Below, one piece after another: positions 1-8,938 of a DNA stretch of 64,000 nt. This DNA is from Acidobacteriota bacterium (GTDB lineage Bacteria; Acidobacteriota; Terriglobia; Terriglobales; Acidobacteriaceae), in contig JAFDVW010000001.1 in assembly GCA_018268755.1 (NCBI GenBank), positions 88,239-152,238 on the forward strand, written 5' to 3'. The notes beneath the pieces are model-generated. The model was given only the letters and a program-made list of their open reading frames with translations, ran no database searches and had not been told where the DNA came from. Numbering within the stretch: position 1 is the first letter of the stretch; the number at the start of each line of letters is the position of its first letter. Both the position numbers and the translations under genes were made by a program.

Positions 1-41
1 ACATCGATCGCGGTGAGAAAGTTTTCGTACTGGTTCCCCAT
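1..41 (-). CDS. ftsA: FtsA, N-terminal fragment (cut by window edge)
   Basis: Only the first 13 codons are inside the window; they read MGNQYENFLTAID, which matches the usual FtsA start before the first actin-fold phosphate loop. FtsA is the actin-like membrane anchor of the FtsZ ring. The ATG begins one base after the ftsQ stop codon, so the two are almost certainly co-translated. The ftsQ-ftsA order supports the call; the rest of the gene lies beyond position 1. Confidence 0.8.
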   Translation of the reverse strand, partial: MGNQYENFLTAID

Positions 42-42
42 C

Positions 43-1479
43 TTATGGCTTATCTTCCTGCGCCCGGGCAATGGCCGGACTTGGTTTCCTGGATGTCTTG
101 TTGACGGCCGGCTTCTTGGCCGCTCCCGTGGTCTTATGCACCAACGAGGCCGGCTTCACTACTTTGTGCGCGGTCGCAGCATGTGCTTTTTTGGCCCAGA
201 CCTTCTTCGCCACGGGCTTCTTGTGCGCGGCCTGGACGGGCTTCGCGGGTGTGCGGACGATGCTTTTTGCAACCGCGGGTTTGACGGGCTTCACCGCCGC
301 GGTTTTGACCGCGGCTGGTTTTGCCACCGGCGCAGCGTGACTCGCTGCCACGGGATTCGCCGGCTTGGCGGCGGGTGCTTTGGCCACCGGCTTGGCCGCA
401 GCCGGGATGGGCTTGGCCGGGGTCTTGGCCGGAGCGGGAATCAGGTTGGCGGCGGCCAGCCTTTCCCGGCTCACCAGAGACACCGGCTTCACGCCGGCGG
501 CCATGGCCGCGCGCACCGCGGCCGGCGAAAGCGGCGCGGGTTTGGCCATGCCCTGCATGTCCGGGTTCACGATGATCTGCCGGTCGTAACGCAGGTCCAC
601 CGATTCCAACTTGTCGAACTGCTGCCGCCACTCCTGCACATGGGCGACATAGACCTTGTAGCGATCGAGGAAGTTTTCTCCTCCCAGATGGATGAGCACT
701 TCCCCTTCAGGATTATTGGCCAGTACCTTGACATCTTCCGGATCGGAGAGATCGACCTCGCTCAGGTCTTGCGAGTAGCGGGCGCCGCCGGAGTCGAGCT
801 GGCTGATCAGGTCGTTGTAGATCTTCATGCGGGGCGCGCGCGTCGAAAGCGGCTCGCCGGGATTCATGCCCACGATTACGGGAAAGGAATATTTCTTCTT
901 GTTGGCGGGTGGCAATTCCATCAGCGTGCCCCCGGCATCCACCAGAAGGATCTTGGAGCCGACGCGGGCAAAGGCCACCGGCGTGCGCTCATGGATCTCC
1001 ACCCGCAGGCGGTTGGGCACAAAACGCATTACGCTGGCGGATTCCACCCAGGGCAGCTGCTCAAGCTGGGTTTGGCGCTCAGCCAGCGGCACGAAGAAAA
1101 TATTGCGGCCAATGTCGCCACCCATGACGTCCATCACCTGCGAGCGCGTGACATTTTCCACGCCGGCCACGTCGATGTCGTCGCTCGATTCCACGCGAAA
1201 GCGCCAGGAGTGTTTTCCGTAGTGGTAAACCGCACTGAAGGCCACACCACCCAGGCAAAGCACCACAATGGCAGCGGCCACCCAAGTGAGGCGGGCTGCA
1301 GTTTTCTTGGGGAGTGAGCCTCGGCGAGCGGGGACGCGCTTCTGGGCGCGCAGGAAAGGAGATTCCTGCTCGACGTCGAGGTCAAGCACACGGGCATCGT
1401 CCATCTCGCCGCGTGTGGCGTCCTCGGCCGGCGGATACAACTCCTCCTGAACGATGGTGGAACTATTTTTCCGCGCCAT
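43..1479 (-). CDS. ftsQ: Cell division protein FtsQ with long Lys/Ala/Pro-rich C-terminal tail
   Basis: FtsQ links the cytoplasmic and periplasmic parts of the divisome. The 478-residue product has a cytoplasmic N-terminus (1-62), one membrane helix (about 63-86), a POTRA domain (about 90-162; VAGVENVTRSQV, then LPWVESASVMR and PNRLRVEIHERTPVA) and the FtsQ/DivIB beta domain (about 165-310). The usual family length is about 250-350 residues. The extra is a 165-residue tail made almost only of Ala, Lys, Pro and Val, resembling histone H1, which would lie in the periplasm. It lies in the dcw cluster directly before ftsA. The start has no strong ribosome site, but the domain layout fits it. Confidence 0.93.
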   Translation of the reverse strand: MARKNSSTIVQEELYPPAEDATRGEMDDARVLDLDVEQESPFLRAQKRVPARRGSLPKKTAARLTWVAAAIVVLCLGGVAFSAVYHYGKHSWRFRVESSDDIDVAGVENVTRSQVMDVMGGDIGRNIFFVPLAERQTQLEQLPWVESASVMRFVPNRLRVEIHERTPVAFARVGSKILLVDAGGTLMELPPANKKKYSFPVIVGMNPGEPLSTRAPRMKIYNDLISQLDSGGARYSQDLSEVDLSDPEDVKVLANNPEGEVLIHLGGENFLDRYKVYVAHVQEWRQQFDKLESVDLRYDRQIIVNPDMQGMAKPAPLSPAAVRAAMAAGVKPVSLVSRERLAAANLIPAPAKTPAKPIPAAAKPVAKAPAAKPANPVAASHAAPVAKPAAVKTAAVKPVKPAVAKSIVRTPAKPVQAAHKKPVAKKVWAKKAHAATAHKVVKPASLVHKTTGAAKKPAVNKTSRKPSPAIARAQEDKP

Positions 1480-1577
1480 CTACCAGGTCAGTTGTCACAG
1501 TGAATCGCTGAGCCAGATCACTATAACTTCTTTTTTCAAGTCGAGATAGACAAAACTTGGTTCGTTTTGCACAGCGC

Positions 1578-1610
1578 AAAAAGCCGGACCTCCGAAATAC
1601 CGGAGGTCCG
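1578..1610 (-). terminator. Rho-independent terminator after the small coiled-coil gene
   Basis: A perfect 10-bp stem (1585-1594 with 1601-1610, loop of 6) is followed on the minus strand by five T residues (A run at 1578-1582). It lies 27 bases after the stop of the 1637-2053 gene and before ftsQ, so it would end or attenuate transcription inside the dcw cluster. Confidence 0.75.
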
Positions 1611-1636
1611 CAGATTGGAGAGAGAAAGCGAGAAAT

Positions 1637-2053
1637 CTATTGGCCGTCGTCACTGATCACGACCACCCGGGTGGGCACTTCCAGCACAATTTGCCGGCTG
1701 TCCAGACGGGGAGTCACGTGCAACCGCTCCAGGCGAGCGTGCAAACGGTCTTGTTCCGCGCGCAAACGGTCGAAGGCCGCCTGTTTGCGCGCAAAGGTGG
1801 CCTGCGCACAGGCGATCTGGGCCTGGCTGCGGGCCACGGTCAATTCCAACTGCCGGTCCCACCGCGATTCCTGATCGGCGAACATTCCGGAAGCATCCCA
1901 GCTTTCGAAGCGAACCGGGGCCTGCTCCAGCCACTGTCCGGTGCGGGAAGCCAGGCAAGCCAGCCACTCCTGGGGGGTCTCCCGGAAGCCGCCGCTGACA
2001 CCAACGGCAAGAATGAGGGCCGCGAGGATATATAAGGCTCGATCTGACTTCAT
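1637..2053 (-). CDS. Small exported or membrane-anchored coiled-coil protein, unknown function
   Basis: The 138-residue product has an N-terminal hydrophobic segment (about residues 7-22) that could be a signal peptide or anchor. A helical, probably coiled-coil stretch follows (about 65-110; LELTVARSQAQIACAQATFA and repeated Arg/Glu/Leu), then a beta-rich end (VLEVPTRVVVISDDGQ). No family was recognised. It lies between murC and ftsQ, where many dcw clusters carry murB and ddl, and has its own terminator downstream. A role in envelope biogenesis is suggested by context only. Confidence 0.6.
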   Translation of the reverse strand: MKSDRALYILAALILAVGVSGGFRETPQEWLACLASRTGQWLEQAPVRFESWDASGMFADQESRWDRQLELTVARSQAQIACAQATFARKQAAFDRLRAEQDRLHARLERLHVTPRLDSRQIVLEVPTRVVVISDDGQ

Positions 2054-2202
2054 GAGATGGACCTTCCTAAGGGGTTCAGCAATTTGGACGGACGAGGACC
2101 GATTTCGTTATCTGCGAGAAAGTACGGAAAAAGCAACACCGAGGTTCCCCGCTTTTCCTCGCGGGAAAGCTGGAGACCTGGAAACAGCCCGAGGAGCTGA
2201 AG

Positions 2203-3621
2203 CTATCCCTTTGAAACAACATTCTTTACCTCGCGGTTGCCCAGCCTCTCCACGAGTGCCGGGCCCAGTTGCGAAACGCTGCCCGCCCCCAGGGTAAGGA
2301 CCATGTCGCCTTCGCGCGCCACGCCTTCCACAGCCTGCAGGGCGGTCTCGAAAGTGCCGGCATAGACCGCCTCATGCCCGCCCTTCTCGCGGATGGTTCG
2401 GGCCAGCGTCTCGGCCGTGATGCCCTCGAGGGGAGCTTCGCTGGCGGCGTAGATATCGAGCAGGAAGAGCGAATCGGCCCCGGCGAAGGCGGTGGCGAAT
2501 TCTTCCATGAGGTCGCGAGTGCGGGTGTAGCGATGGGGCTGGAAGACCACGTGGACTTTGCGGAAGCCACATTGTTGCGCCGCCGCCAGAGTGGCGCGAA
2601 TCTCCGTAGGGTGATGGCCGTAGTCGTCAATCACGCTGATGCCCGCCGCCTTGCCCCGCAGCTGAAAACGGCGATCGACCCCGCGAAAGCTTTCGAGCGC
2701 GGCCCGAATCTGCTCGGGCTGGAGATCGAGCCCGATCCCCACTGCGATGGCGGCCGTGGCATTCAGCACATTGTGGGCCCCCGGCACGTGCAGCTGGAAC
2801 TCGCCCAGGTCCCGGCCACGGTAAGTGACGTGGAAGGAATTGATGGGACGTCCCTGGGCAGCATCGAAAGCGGATTTTCCGGGGCGAATATGAAAATCTG
2901 ATCCGCGGCGCGTGCCATAGGTCACGATGCGGCGCTTGGCCTGCGGCAACAGCTTGCGCAGCAGCGCATCGTCATTGCAAGCCACCACCATGCCGTAAAA
3001 GGGCACGCGGTCCATAAAGTCGAGGAAGGCCTGCTTCACGTCGCGCATATTGCGGTAGCAATCCATGTGCTCGCGATCAATGTTGGTGACCACGGAAAGA
3101 ATGGGCGAGAGTTTGAGAAAGGAGCGATCGCTCTCATCGGCCTCGGCCACCAGATACTGCGATTTGCCCAGCCGCGCATTCGAGCCCATCGCATCCACCC
3201 GCCCTCCCACGACAACCGTCGGGTCCAGGCCTCCCCCCGCAAGCACCGCCGCGACCATGGAGGTGGTCGTGGTCTTGCCATGCATGCCGGCGATGGCGAT
3301 GCCGTACTTCAGACGCATGAGCTCGGCCAGCATCTCGGCCCGCTGAATGACAGGAATATGCAGCTTGCGGGCTTCGAGGACTTCGGGATTGTCGGGCGAA
3401 ATGGCGGAACTGGTGACCACTACTTCCGCGCCCGGAACATTCTCTGCCTTATGGCCTTCAAACGTCGTAGCTCCCAGGCCGGCCAGACGCTGGGTGACGG
3501 CGGAGCTTTTCAGGTCGGAGCCGGAAACCCTGTAGCCGAGGTTCAGCAGCACCTCGGCAATGCCGCTCATGCCGATGCCGCCGATGCCTACGAAATGAAT
3601 GCGCTGCAATTTGGCAAACAT
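2203..3621 (-). CDS. murC: UDP-N-acetylmuramate--L-alanine ligase
   Basis: MurC adds L-alanine to UDP-MurNAc with ATP, the first peptide step of peptidoglycan synthesis, in the cytoplasm. The 472-residue product is normal for the family. Visible features are the N-terminal dinucleotide-like loop VGIGGIGMSG (11-20), the ATP loop GMHGKTTTT (112-120), the AEADESDRSF and NIDREHMD segments of the central domain, and the C-terminal DDYGHHPTEI. It follows murG in the dcw cluster, separated by a repeat-filled 286-bp gap. Confidence 0.96.
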   Translation of the reverse strand: MFAKLQRIHFVGIGGIGMSGIAEVLLNLGYRVSGSDLKSSAVTQRLAGLGATTFEGHKAENVPGAEVVVTSSAISPDNPEVLEARKLHIPVIQRAEMLAELMRLKYGIAIAGMHGKTTTTSMVAAVLAGGGLDPTVVVGGRVDAMGSNARLGKSQYLVAEADESDRSFLKLSPILSVVTNIDREHMDCYRNMRDVKQAFLDFMDRVPFYGMVVACNDDALLRKLLPQAKRRIVTYGTRRGSDFHIRPGKSAFDAAQGRPINSFHVTYRGRDLGEFQLHVPGAHNVLNATAAIAVGIGLDLQPEQIRAALESFRGVDRRFQLRGKAAGISVIDDYGHHPTEIRATLAAAQQCGFRKVHVVFQPHRYTRTRDLMEEFATAFAGADSLFLLDIYAASEAPLEGITAETLARTIREKGGHEAVYAGTFETALQAVEGVAREGDMVLTLGAGSVSQLGPALVERLGNREVKNVVSKG

Positions 3622-3683
3622 GTTCTTAACTTATCGCCACGGATTTCCGCCGATTGCACGGATTAGCCCCGATCTTCCAACCT

Positions 3684-3905
3684 CTGTCATCCTGCGCGCA
3701 GCGAATTGAACGCAGTTTCTATATCACTGTCATCCTGAGCGCAGCGATGGCTTCCCGAAGGGAAGGCATCGCGAAGTCGAAGGACCCCTACCATTTTCCC
3801 CGCTCACCCGCTGATGCAAGGCATTCGCACGATGCTCTCATAGCGATCCTTCGATTGCATGAGTTCATTTGCCACGCGAATGAACTCACTCCGCTCAGGA
3901 TGACA
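3684..3905. repeat. Dispersed intergenic repeat, TGTCATCCTGAGCG type, inverted pair
   Basis: The murG-murC gap holds TGTCATCCTGAGCG at 3728-3741 and its exact reverse complement at 3892-3905. A variant copy (TGTCATCCTGCGCG) is at 3686-3699. Inside the pair are sequences of the form GCGAAGTCGAAGGACCCC. Related copies occur at 41272-41308 and 53490-53527. Such elements are common between genes in Acidobacteriota; the arrangement suggests a stem-forming mobile or REP-like element. Confidence 0.65.
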
Positions 3906-3907
3906 AT

Positions 3908-4969
3908 TCATCTGTGGCCCAACTTTCGCGCCAGCGCGGCGATCTCGCGCGCTGCGTCGGGATGCGCCAGCTGCCGGGCCGCCGCCCCCATCGCTTGCAG
4001 CCGCGGCGGGTCCGCCAGCAACCCGGCAACCGCGTCTCCCAGGCTTTCCCGATTCAAATTCCCCTCCTTCAGCAGCACCGCTCCGCCAATGCGCACCAGG
4101 GCCTCGGCATTGCGGGTCTGGTGGTCGTCCGCTGCGGTGGGCAGCGGCACAAAGATCGCCGGCTTTCCCGCCGCCGTAATCTCAGCCACCGTACCGGCCC
4201 CTGAGCGGCACAAGACGAGATCGCTCTGCGCAAAGAACCCGGGCATATCGTCAATAAACTTGTGCACTTGCACCGCACCGCCCAGCGGAGCATAGGCATC
4301 CACAGCGGCCTGATAGTCGCGCTCTCCGGTCTGGTGAAGGATGCGCAGCCCCTGCACACGGGCACACAACGCCGCCGCCGACTCCATCACCACACGATTA
4401 ATGGCGTGCGCTCCCTGGCTTCCTCCGAACACCAGCAGGACCGGTGGCGGGTCCTTCTTCGGCGTGATGGCGAAAAACGCGGGACGCACCGGAACTCCCG
4501 TGACCGCCGCGTCGCGAAACCAGGCGCCGGTTTCGGCAAAGTGGACCGCCGCGCCCGAAACCCAGCGCGCCACCACACGATTGGCAAAGCCAGGAACAAA
4601 ATTCGGTTCAAACACCAGGGTGGGAATGCGTTTAAGAACGGCCGCCAGCATGGCCGGTCCCGAGGCGTATCCGCCCACCCCAATCACCACATCGGGCCGA
4701 AACTCCGCCAGCATTCCACGGGCTTCCCACACGGCGTTGGGTAAATCGAGAAAAGTCCTGAGCCGCGTTCTGAAGCTCACCCGGTTGAGGGCTCCCACCT
4801 GCACCAGCTTCAGGGGAAATCCGGCGGCCGGCACCAGACGGTTCTCCATGCCGCGCGCCGTGCCGATGAACAGCACCTCTGCGCCGTATTGCTTCTGGAG
4901 CTCTTGGGCAATGGCGATGGCTGGAATGACATGCCCGCCGGTCCCGCCGCCCGCCACAATGACCCGCAT
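3908..4969 (-). CDS. murG: MurG, lipid II-forming N-acetylglucosaminyltransferase
   Basis: MurG transfers GlcNAc from UDP-GlcNAc to lipid I on the inner face of the membrane, giving lipid II. The start chosen is the ATG giving [13 protein letters not shown], the usual MurG N-terminus; a GTG three codons upstream is the alternative. Family motifs seen are [31 protein letters not shown] and [10 protein letters not shown] (UDP-GlcNAc site). The family EQN motif reads EPN here ([13 protein letters not shown]). Length of 353 residues is normal. It sits between ftsW and murC. Confidence 0.95.
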   Translation of the reverse strand: MRVIVAGGGTGGHVIPAIAIAQELQKQYGAEVLFIGTARGMENRLVPAAGFPLKLVQVGALNRVSFRTRLRTFLDLPNAVWEARGMLAEFRPDVVIGVGGYASGPAMLAAVLKRIPTLVFEPNFVPGFANRVVARWVSGAAVHFAETGAWFRDAAVTGVPVRPAFFAITPKKDPPPVLLVFGGSQGAHAINRVVMESAAALCARVQGLRILHQTGERDYQAAVDAYAPLGGAVQVHKFIDDMPGFFAQSDLVLCRSGAGTVAEITAAGKPAIFVPLPTAADDHQTRNAEALVRIGGAVLLKEGNLNRESLGDAVAGLLADPPRLQAMGAAARQLAHPDAAREIAALARKLGHR

Positions 4970-5010
4970 GCTTGTCACTATAAATCAGACATCCAGCAAA
5001 TAGCCCGTAG

Positions 5011-5030
5011 TGCGGGCACTCTTGCCCGCA
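5011..5030. repeat. Short palindromic repeat (TGCGGGCACTCTTGCCCGCA)
   Basis: Perfect 8-bp arms around CTCT lie in the ftsW-murG gap. The element recurs at 26877-26896 with only the two end bases changed, each change compensated so pairing is kept. This points to a dispersed palindromic element rather than chance. Confidence 0.6.
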
Positions 5031-5066
5031 TATCCGGCGGACAGGAGCGTCCACCCCACACGAGGA

Positions 5067-6158
5067 TTACTCCGCCTGTTTGGTGATATTCAGCAGCACC
5101 CCGACGCAAGCCAGAGTAACCAGCAGAGAAGATCCGCCATACGAAACGAAGGGCAAGGGGATGCCTTTGGTGGGCATCAGGCCCAGCACCACACTCATGT
5201 TGATGAAGGCCTGCACCACCACCATGCTGGTAATGCCGACGGCGAGAAAGCGCCCAAACATGTCCTGGGTGTGCAACACGGTGCGCACGCCGCGCCACAG
5301 AAAGATCGCGAACAGCGTCACCAGGACCAGTGAGCCCAGCAGGCCCAGCTCTTCCGCGGTCACGGCAAAGATGAAGTCGGTGTGGGCCTCAGGCAGGTAG
5401 AAAAGCTTCTGCTTGCCTTCCATAAGACCCGCGCCGGTAATGCCGCCGGTGCTCACCGCGATCAGCGATTGAATAATGTGGAAGCCTTTGCCCTGGGGAT
5501 CGGAATCGGGGTCCAGAAACGCCAGGATGCGGGCGCGCCGGTAGGCCACGTGAAAGATCAGCAGATATAGCACCGGCAGCGAGGCCAGAAAACCGTATCC
5601 CAGATACTTCATGTTCATGCCGGCCACAAACAGGATGCACACGGTAATGGTGGCGCAGGCGATGGCGGTGCCCAGGTCCGGCTGAAACACGATCAGGGCC
5701 ACAAACACCAGGGTGGGAATGACCGCCGGCAGGATGGTGTTCCGCCAGTCTTCCATCAGCTTAGTGCGGCTTTCCAGGAAGTAGGCGAGAAAGAATATGA
5801 TCGCCGGCTTGGCCATCTCCGAGGGCTGGAAGGAGAAGCCCGCGGCATGGATCCAGCGATGGGTATGGTGCGAGCGGTCGAGAAAAAATACGGAAATCAG
5901 CAACAGGGTAGTGACACCCAGCAGGGTGAAAACCACCGCCGGGTGCTTGTACTTCTTATAGTCAATACGCATGATGACGATCATCGCCATGATGCCGGCC
6001 ACGGCGCAGCCCAACTGCCGCAGCAAGAAGTAGTAGCCCGACCCGAAGCGCTCTTTGGCCATTACCGCCGAAGCGCTGAACACCATCACCAGGCCGACAA
6101 AGACCAGCAGCAAGGCAACAACAAACAACCACCGATCGACGCTGACGCGCTTGGCCAT
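5067..6158 (-). CDS. ftsW: FtsW, SEDS-family peptidoglycan polymerase of the divisome
   Basis: FtsW polymerises lipid II into glycan strands at the septum with a class B penicillin-binding protein. The 363-residue product has about ten membrane helices and the SEDS signatures: RWIHAAGFSFQPSEMAKPA, the FQPDLGTA segment and VSYGGSSLLVTL near the C-terminus. Its place between murD and murG favours FtsW over the elongation homologue RodA. The matching ftsI gene is not in this window. Confidence 0.93.
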   Translation of the reverse strand: MAKRVSVDRWLFVVALLLVFVGLVMVFSASAVMAKERFGSGYYFLLRQLGCAVAGIMAMIVIMRIDYKKYKHPAVVFTLLGVTTLLLISVFFLDRSHHTHRWIHAAGFSFQPSEMAKPAIIFFLAYFLESRTKLMEDWRNTILPAVIPTLVFVALIVFQPDLGTAIACATITVCILFVAGMNMKYLGYGFLASLPVLYLLIFHVAYRRARILAFLDPDSDPQGKGFHIIQSLIAVSTGGITGAGLMEGKQKLFYLPEAHTDFIFAVTAEELGLLGSLVLVTLFAIFLWRGVRTVLHTQDMFGRFLAVGITSMVVVQAFINMSVVLGLMPTKGIPLPFVSYGGSSLLVTLACVGVLLNITKQAE

Positions 6159-6278
6159 GGAAAATTCATTCCATCACGGAGCGCGCGGACGGGGGAGGAG
6201 TTTTTCCTGTGGATGGCTGAGGAAAGATGACTCTCTTGGTTCACCAGCGGGCAGGCGAGCGGGTTCGCCGCAGATTTT

Positions 6279-7634
6279 CTAGACCGGGGTCAGGGCCCGC
6301 ACGGCTTCCTTGAAGACCCGCCCGCGATGCTCGTAGCTTTGGAATTGATCAAAGCTGGCGCAGGCCGGGGCCAGCAGCACGATATCTCCGGGCTCGGCGA
6401 CCGCCGCCGCTTTTTTGACCGCCGCTTCCAGGGTCGCGGCAGGCACAATTTCGGCGCCCTGGATCTGCGATTCGATTTTGGCCGCCGCCGCGCCAATGGT
6501 GTAGACGCGCTTCACTCGCTCCCGCAGCAACGGATTCAGTACGCGATAGTCGCTGCCTTTGTCCTTGCCGCCCAGAATCAGGTGGATATTTTTGGGGAAG
6601 GACTCCAGCGCCTTGATGGTGGCATCCACATTGGTGGCCTTGGAATCGTTGTAGTACTCGACCCCACGCACCGTGGCGACAAACTCCAGGCGGTGTTCGA
6701 CCGCTTTGAATACGCGTACCGCCTTGCGGATCTTCTCAGCCGGACAGCCCAACAGCAGGCCCGCACACGCCGAAGCCAGCACATTTTCCACGTTGTGCGC
6801 GCCCTTGAGCGGGATTTCCGCCACCGGCATAATCTCCTGCTCCGCTTCTCCGCCCCGCCGGAAGCAAAGCTTGCCGTCCTGCACGTAGGCGCCATTTTCG
6901 ACTTTCTTATGGCGGCTGAACCAGAAGACCTGGGCCTGGGTGCGGCCGGCCAATTGCACACAGGTGGCATCGTCGGCATTGAGCACGGTGAAATCGTTCA
7001 CCCGCTGGTTTTCAAAGATGCGCGCCTTGGCATTCACATAGCTTTCGAAGGTGTGATGGCGGTCGAGGTGGTCGGGCGTAATGTTCAAAATCACGGCGAC
7101 CTGGGGACGGAAAGTACGAATGGTTTCCAGCTGGAAGCTGGAAACTTCCAGCACGGTCAGGGTCTGCGGGGTGGTCTTTTCCACCAGCGCGATGGCCGGC
7201 ATGCCGATATTGCCCCCGACCAGCGTGGGAAACCCGCCCGCGGCTAAAATTTCCCCGATCAGCGAAGTGGTCGTGGTCTTGCCGTTCGAACCGGTAATGG
7301 CCACGATCTCGCCCTGCAAGAACTGCGCTGCCAGCTCGATTTCGCCGATGACTTCTTCACCCGCCCGGCGCGCCTGCACCAGGGGCGGCGAGTCCACGGG
7401 CACGCCCGGACTCACCACGATCAGGTCCTGCCCACGAAAGGTGCGCTCGCCATGGCCGCCGGTCTCGACCACAATACCCTGGTCGAGCAAGGCGGGGATG
7501 TCCCCACCCAGCTGCTCTTCCGGTTTGGAGTCCGACACGGTGACCCGCGCCCCATGCGCTTTCAGAAACAAAGCGGAGGCCACGCCCGACTTCCCCAGTC
7601 CCACCACTAGCACGCGTTGGTTGTTCAGTTCCAC
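6279..7634 (-). CDS. murD: UDP-N-acetylmuramoylalanine--D-glutamate ligase
   Basis: MurD adds D-glutamate to UDP-MurNAc-L-Ala using ATP. The 451-residue product begins with GTG (MELNNQRVLVVGLGKSGVAS) and shows the N-terminal nucleotide-binding fold, the ATP loop GSNGKTTTT near residue 115, LNITPDHLDRH in the central domain, YNDSKATNVDA and LAPACASFDQF in the C-terminal domain. It lies between mraY and ftsW, with a 120-bp spacer before ftsW. Confidence 0.95.
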   Translation of the reverse strand: MELNNQRVLVVGLGKSGVASALFLKAHGARVTVSDSKPEEQLGGDIPALLDQGIVVETGGHGERTFRGQDLIVVSPGVPVDSPPLVQARRAGEEVIGEIELAAQFLQGEIVAITGSNGKTTTTSLIGEILAAGGFPTLVGGNIGMPAIALVEKTTPQTLTVLEVSSFQLETIRTFRPQVAVILNITPDHLDRHHTFESYVNAKARIFENQRVNDFTVLNADDATCVQLAGRTQAQVFWFSRHKKVENGAYVQDGKLCFRRGGEAEQEIMPVAEIPLKGAHNVENVLASACAGLLLGCPAEKIRKAVRVFKAVEHRLEFVATVRGVEYYNDSKATNVDATIKALESFPKNIHLILGGKDKGSDYRVLNPLLRERVKRVYTIGAAAAKIESQIQGAEIVPAATLEAAVKKAAAVAEPGDIVLLAPACASFDQFQSYEHRGRVFKEAVRALTPV

Positions 7635-7730
7635 GGTCTTTCTATTTCACCACAGATACGACACCCGGGAAGCACGGAGATGCCGGGAAAATGAAATAAA
7701 CCACCGCTCACTCCTGCCCTAGGCCGGCGC

Positions 7731-8864
7731 TTAGCGCAATTTCAGGGTGGTCAGGGCAAACAGCGCGAAAATGAGCGAAGCGATCCAGAAACGCACGATG
7801 ATCTTCGATTCCGACCAGCCCAGCAGCTCAAAGTGGTGGTGCAGCGGCGCCATTTTAAAGATGCGCTTCTTGCGCAGTTTGTAGGAGCCCACCTGCAAGA
7901 TGACCGACAGCGCTTCAATCACGAAAATTCCCCCAATGAAGGGCAAGAGCAGTTCCTGCTTGATGAGGACCGCAACCGTGCCGATGGCCCCGCCCAGGGC
8001 CAGCGAGCCCACGTCGCCCATAAAGACTTCCGCCGGATGGGCGTTATACCAGAGAAATCCTATAGCCGCGCCCACCATGGCCCCGCAAAAGATGGCCAGT
8101 TCTCCAATCTGCGGCATGCGCTCCAGTTCCAGGTAGGCGGCGAAGGTGGCGTGGCCGCTTACGTAAGTGAGCACGGTCAAGGCGCCCGCCGCAATGACGG
8201 TACAGCCGATGGCCAAGCCGTCCAGGCCGTCGGTGAGGTTGACGGCATTGCTGGAACCGACAATCACCAAGACCACAAAAATCACGAACGGCAGAAAGGC
8301 GATGGGCCAGAGATGGGGATCGTGCTCCATCCGTTCAATCACCAGGTCTGGACGGAACTGCTTCAGAAACGGGACCATCAGCTTGGTGGAGTAGAGTCCG
8401 CGGTTCTGCATCAGGATGAGCGCCACCGCAATCAGGGTGCTGGCCCCGATCTGGTAACCCAGCTTGGCCCGGCCGGTGAGGCCGAGATTGCGGCGATGCA
8501 CCACTTTCAGATAATCATCGGCAAACCCGATGGCGGCAAAAGCGCAGGTGGCGAACACGGCCAGCCAGACGAACCGGTTGCTCAGGTCCGCCCACAGAAG
8601 CGTGGGCACCACGATGGAGATGGCGATCAGCAGGCCGCCCATGGTGGGCGTACCGGCCTTTTTCTGGTGGGCCTTGGGACCTTCCTCGCGGATGTACTGC
8701 CCGATTTGAAATTCGCGCAGCCGGTTGATCACCAGCGGGCCCACGATCAGTGCAGTGAAGAGGGCCGTCAGGCTGGCGAAGGCGGTGCGGAAGGTCAGAT
8801 AACGGAAGATGCGGAACGGCGGGAAAAAATGAAACAACTGCAGGTACAGCAGCCAGTAGAGCAA
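7731..8864 (-). CDS. mraY: Phospho-N-acetylmuramoyl-pentapeptide transferase
   Basis: MraY joins the UDP-MurNAc-pentapeptide to undecaprenyl phosphate, giving lipid I, in the inner membrane. The start is TTG: the N-terminus [11 protein letters not shown] is the family one, and GGAGG is four bases upstream. The 377-residue product has about ten membrane helices and the motifs [30 protein letters not shown] and [25 protein letters not shown] near the end is diagnostic. Length is normal. Confidence 0.96.
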   Translation of the reverse strand: MLYWLLYLQLFHFFPPFRIFRYLTFRTAFASLTALFTALIVGPLVINRLREFQIGQYIREEGPKAHQKKAGTPTMGGLLIAISIVVPTLLWADLSNRFVWLAVFATCAFAAIGFADDYLKVVHRRNLGLTGRAKLGYQIGASTLIAVALILMQNRGLYSTKLMVPFLKQFRPDLVIERMEHDPHLWPIAFLPFVIFVVLVIVGSSNAVNLTDGLDGLAIGCTVIAAGALTVLTYVSGHATFAAYLELERMPQIGELAIFCGAMVGAAIGFLWYNAHPAEVFMGDVGSLALGGAIGTVAVLIKQELLLPFIGGIFVIEALSVILQVGSYKLRKKRIFKMAPLHHHFELLGWSESKIIVRFWIASLIFALFALTTLKLR

Positions 8865-8938
8865 TCCGCCTCCGTAAAGTCGTCTAAGAAATAGAAATAA
8901 AGAAAATAAAAACTGGGCCTACGATCGGCCGGCATTGC

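Noticed and set aside
13..1317. 434-codon open frame on the plus strand opposite ftsQ
   Set aside because: Low-complexity translation rich in Gly/Arg/His, no family features; it mirrors the repetitive FtsQ tail.
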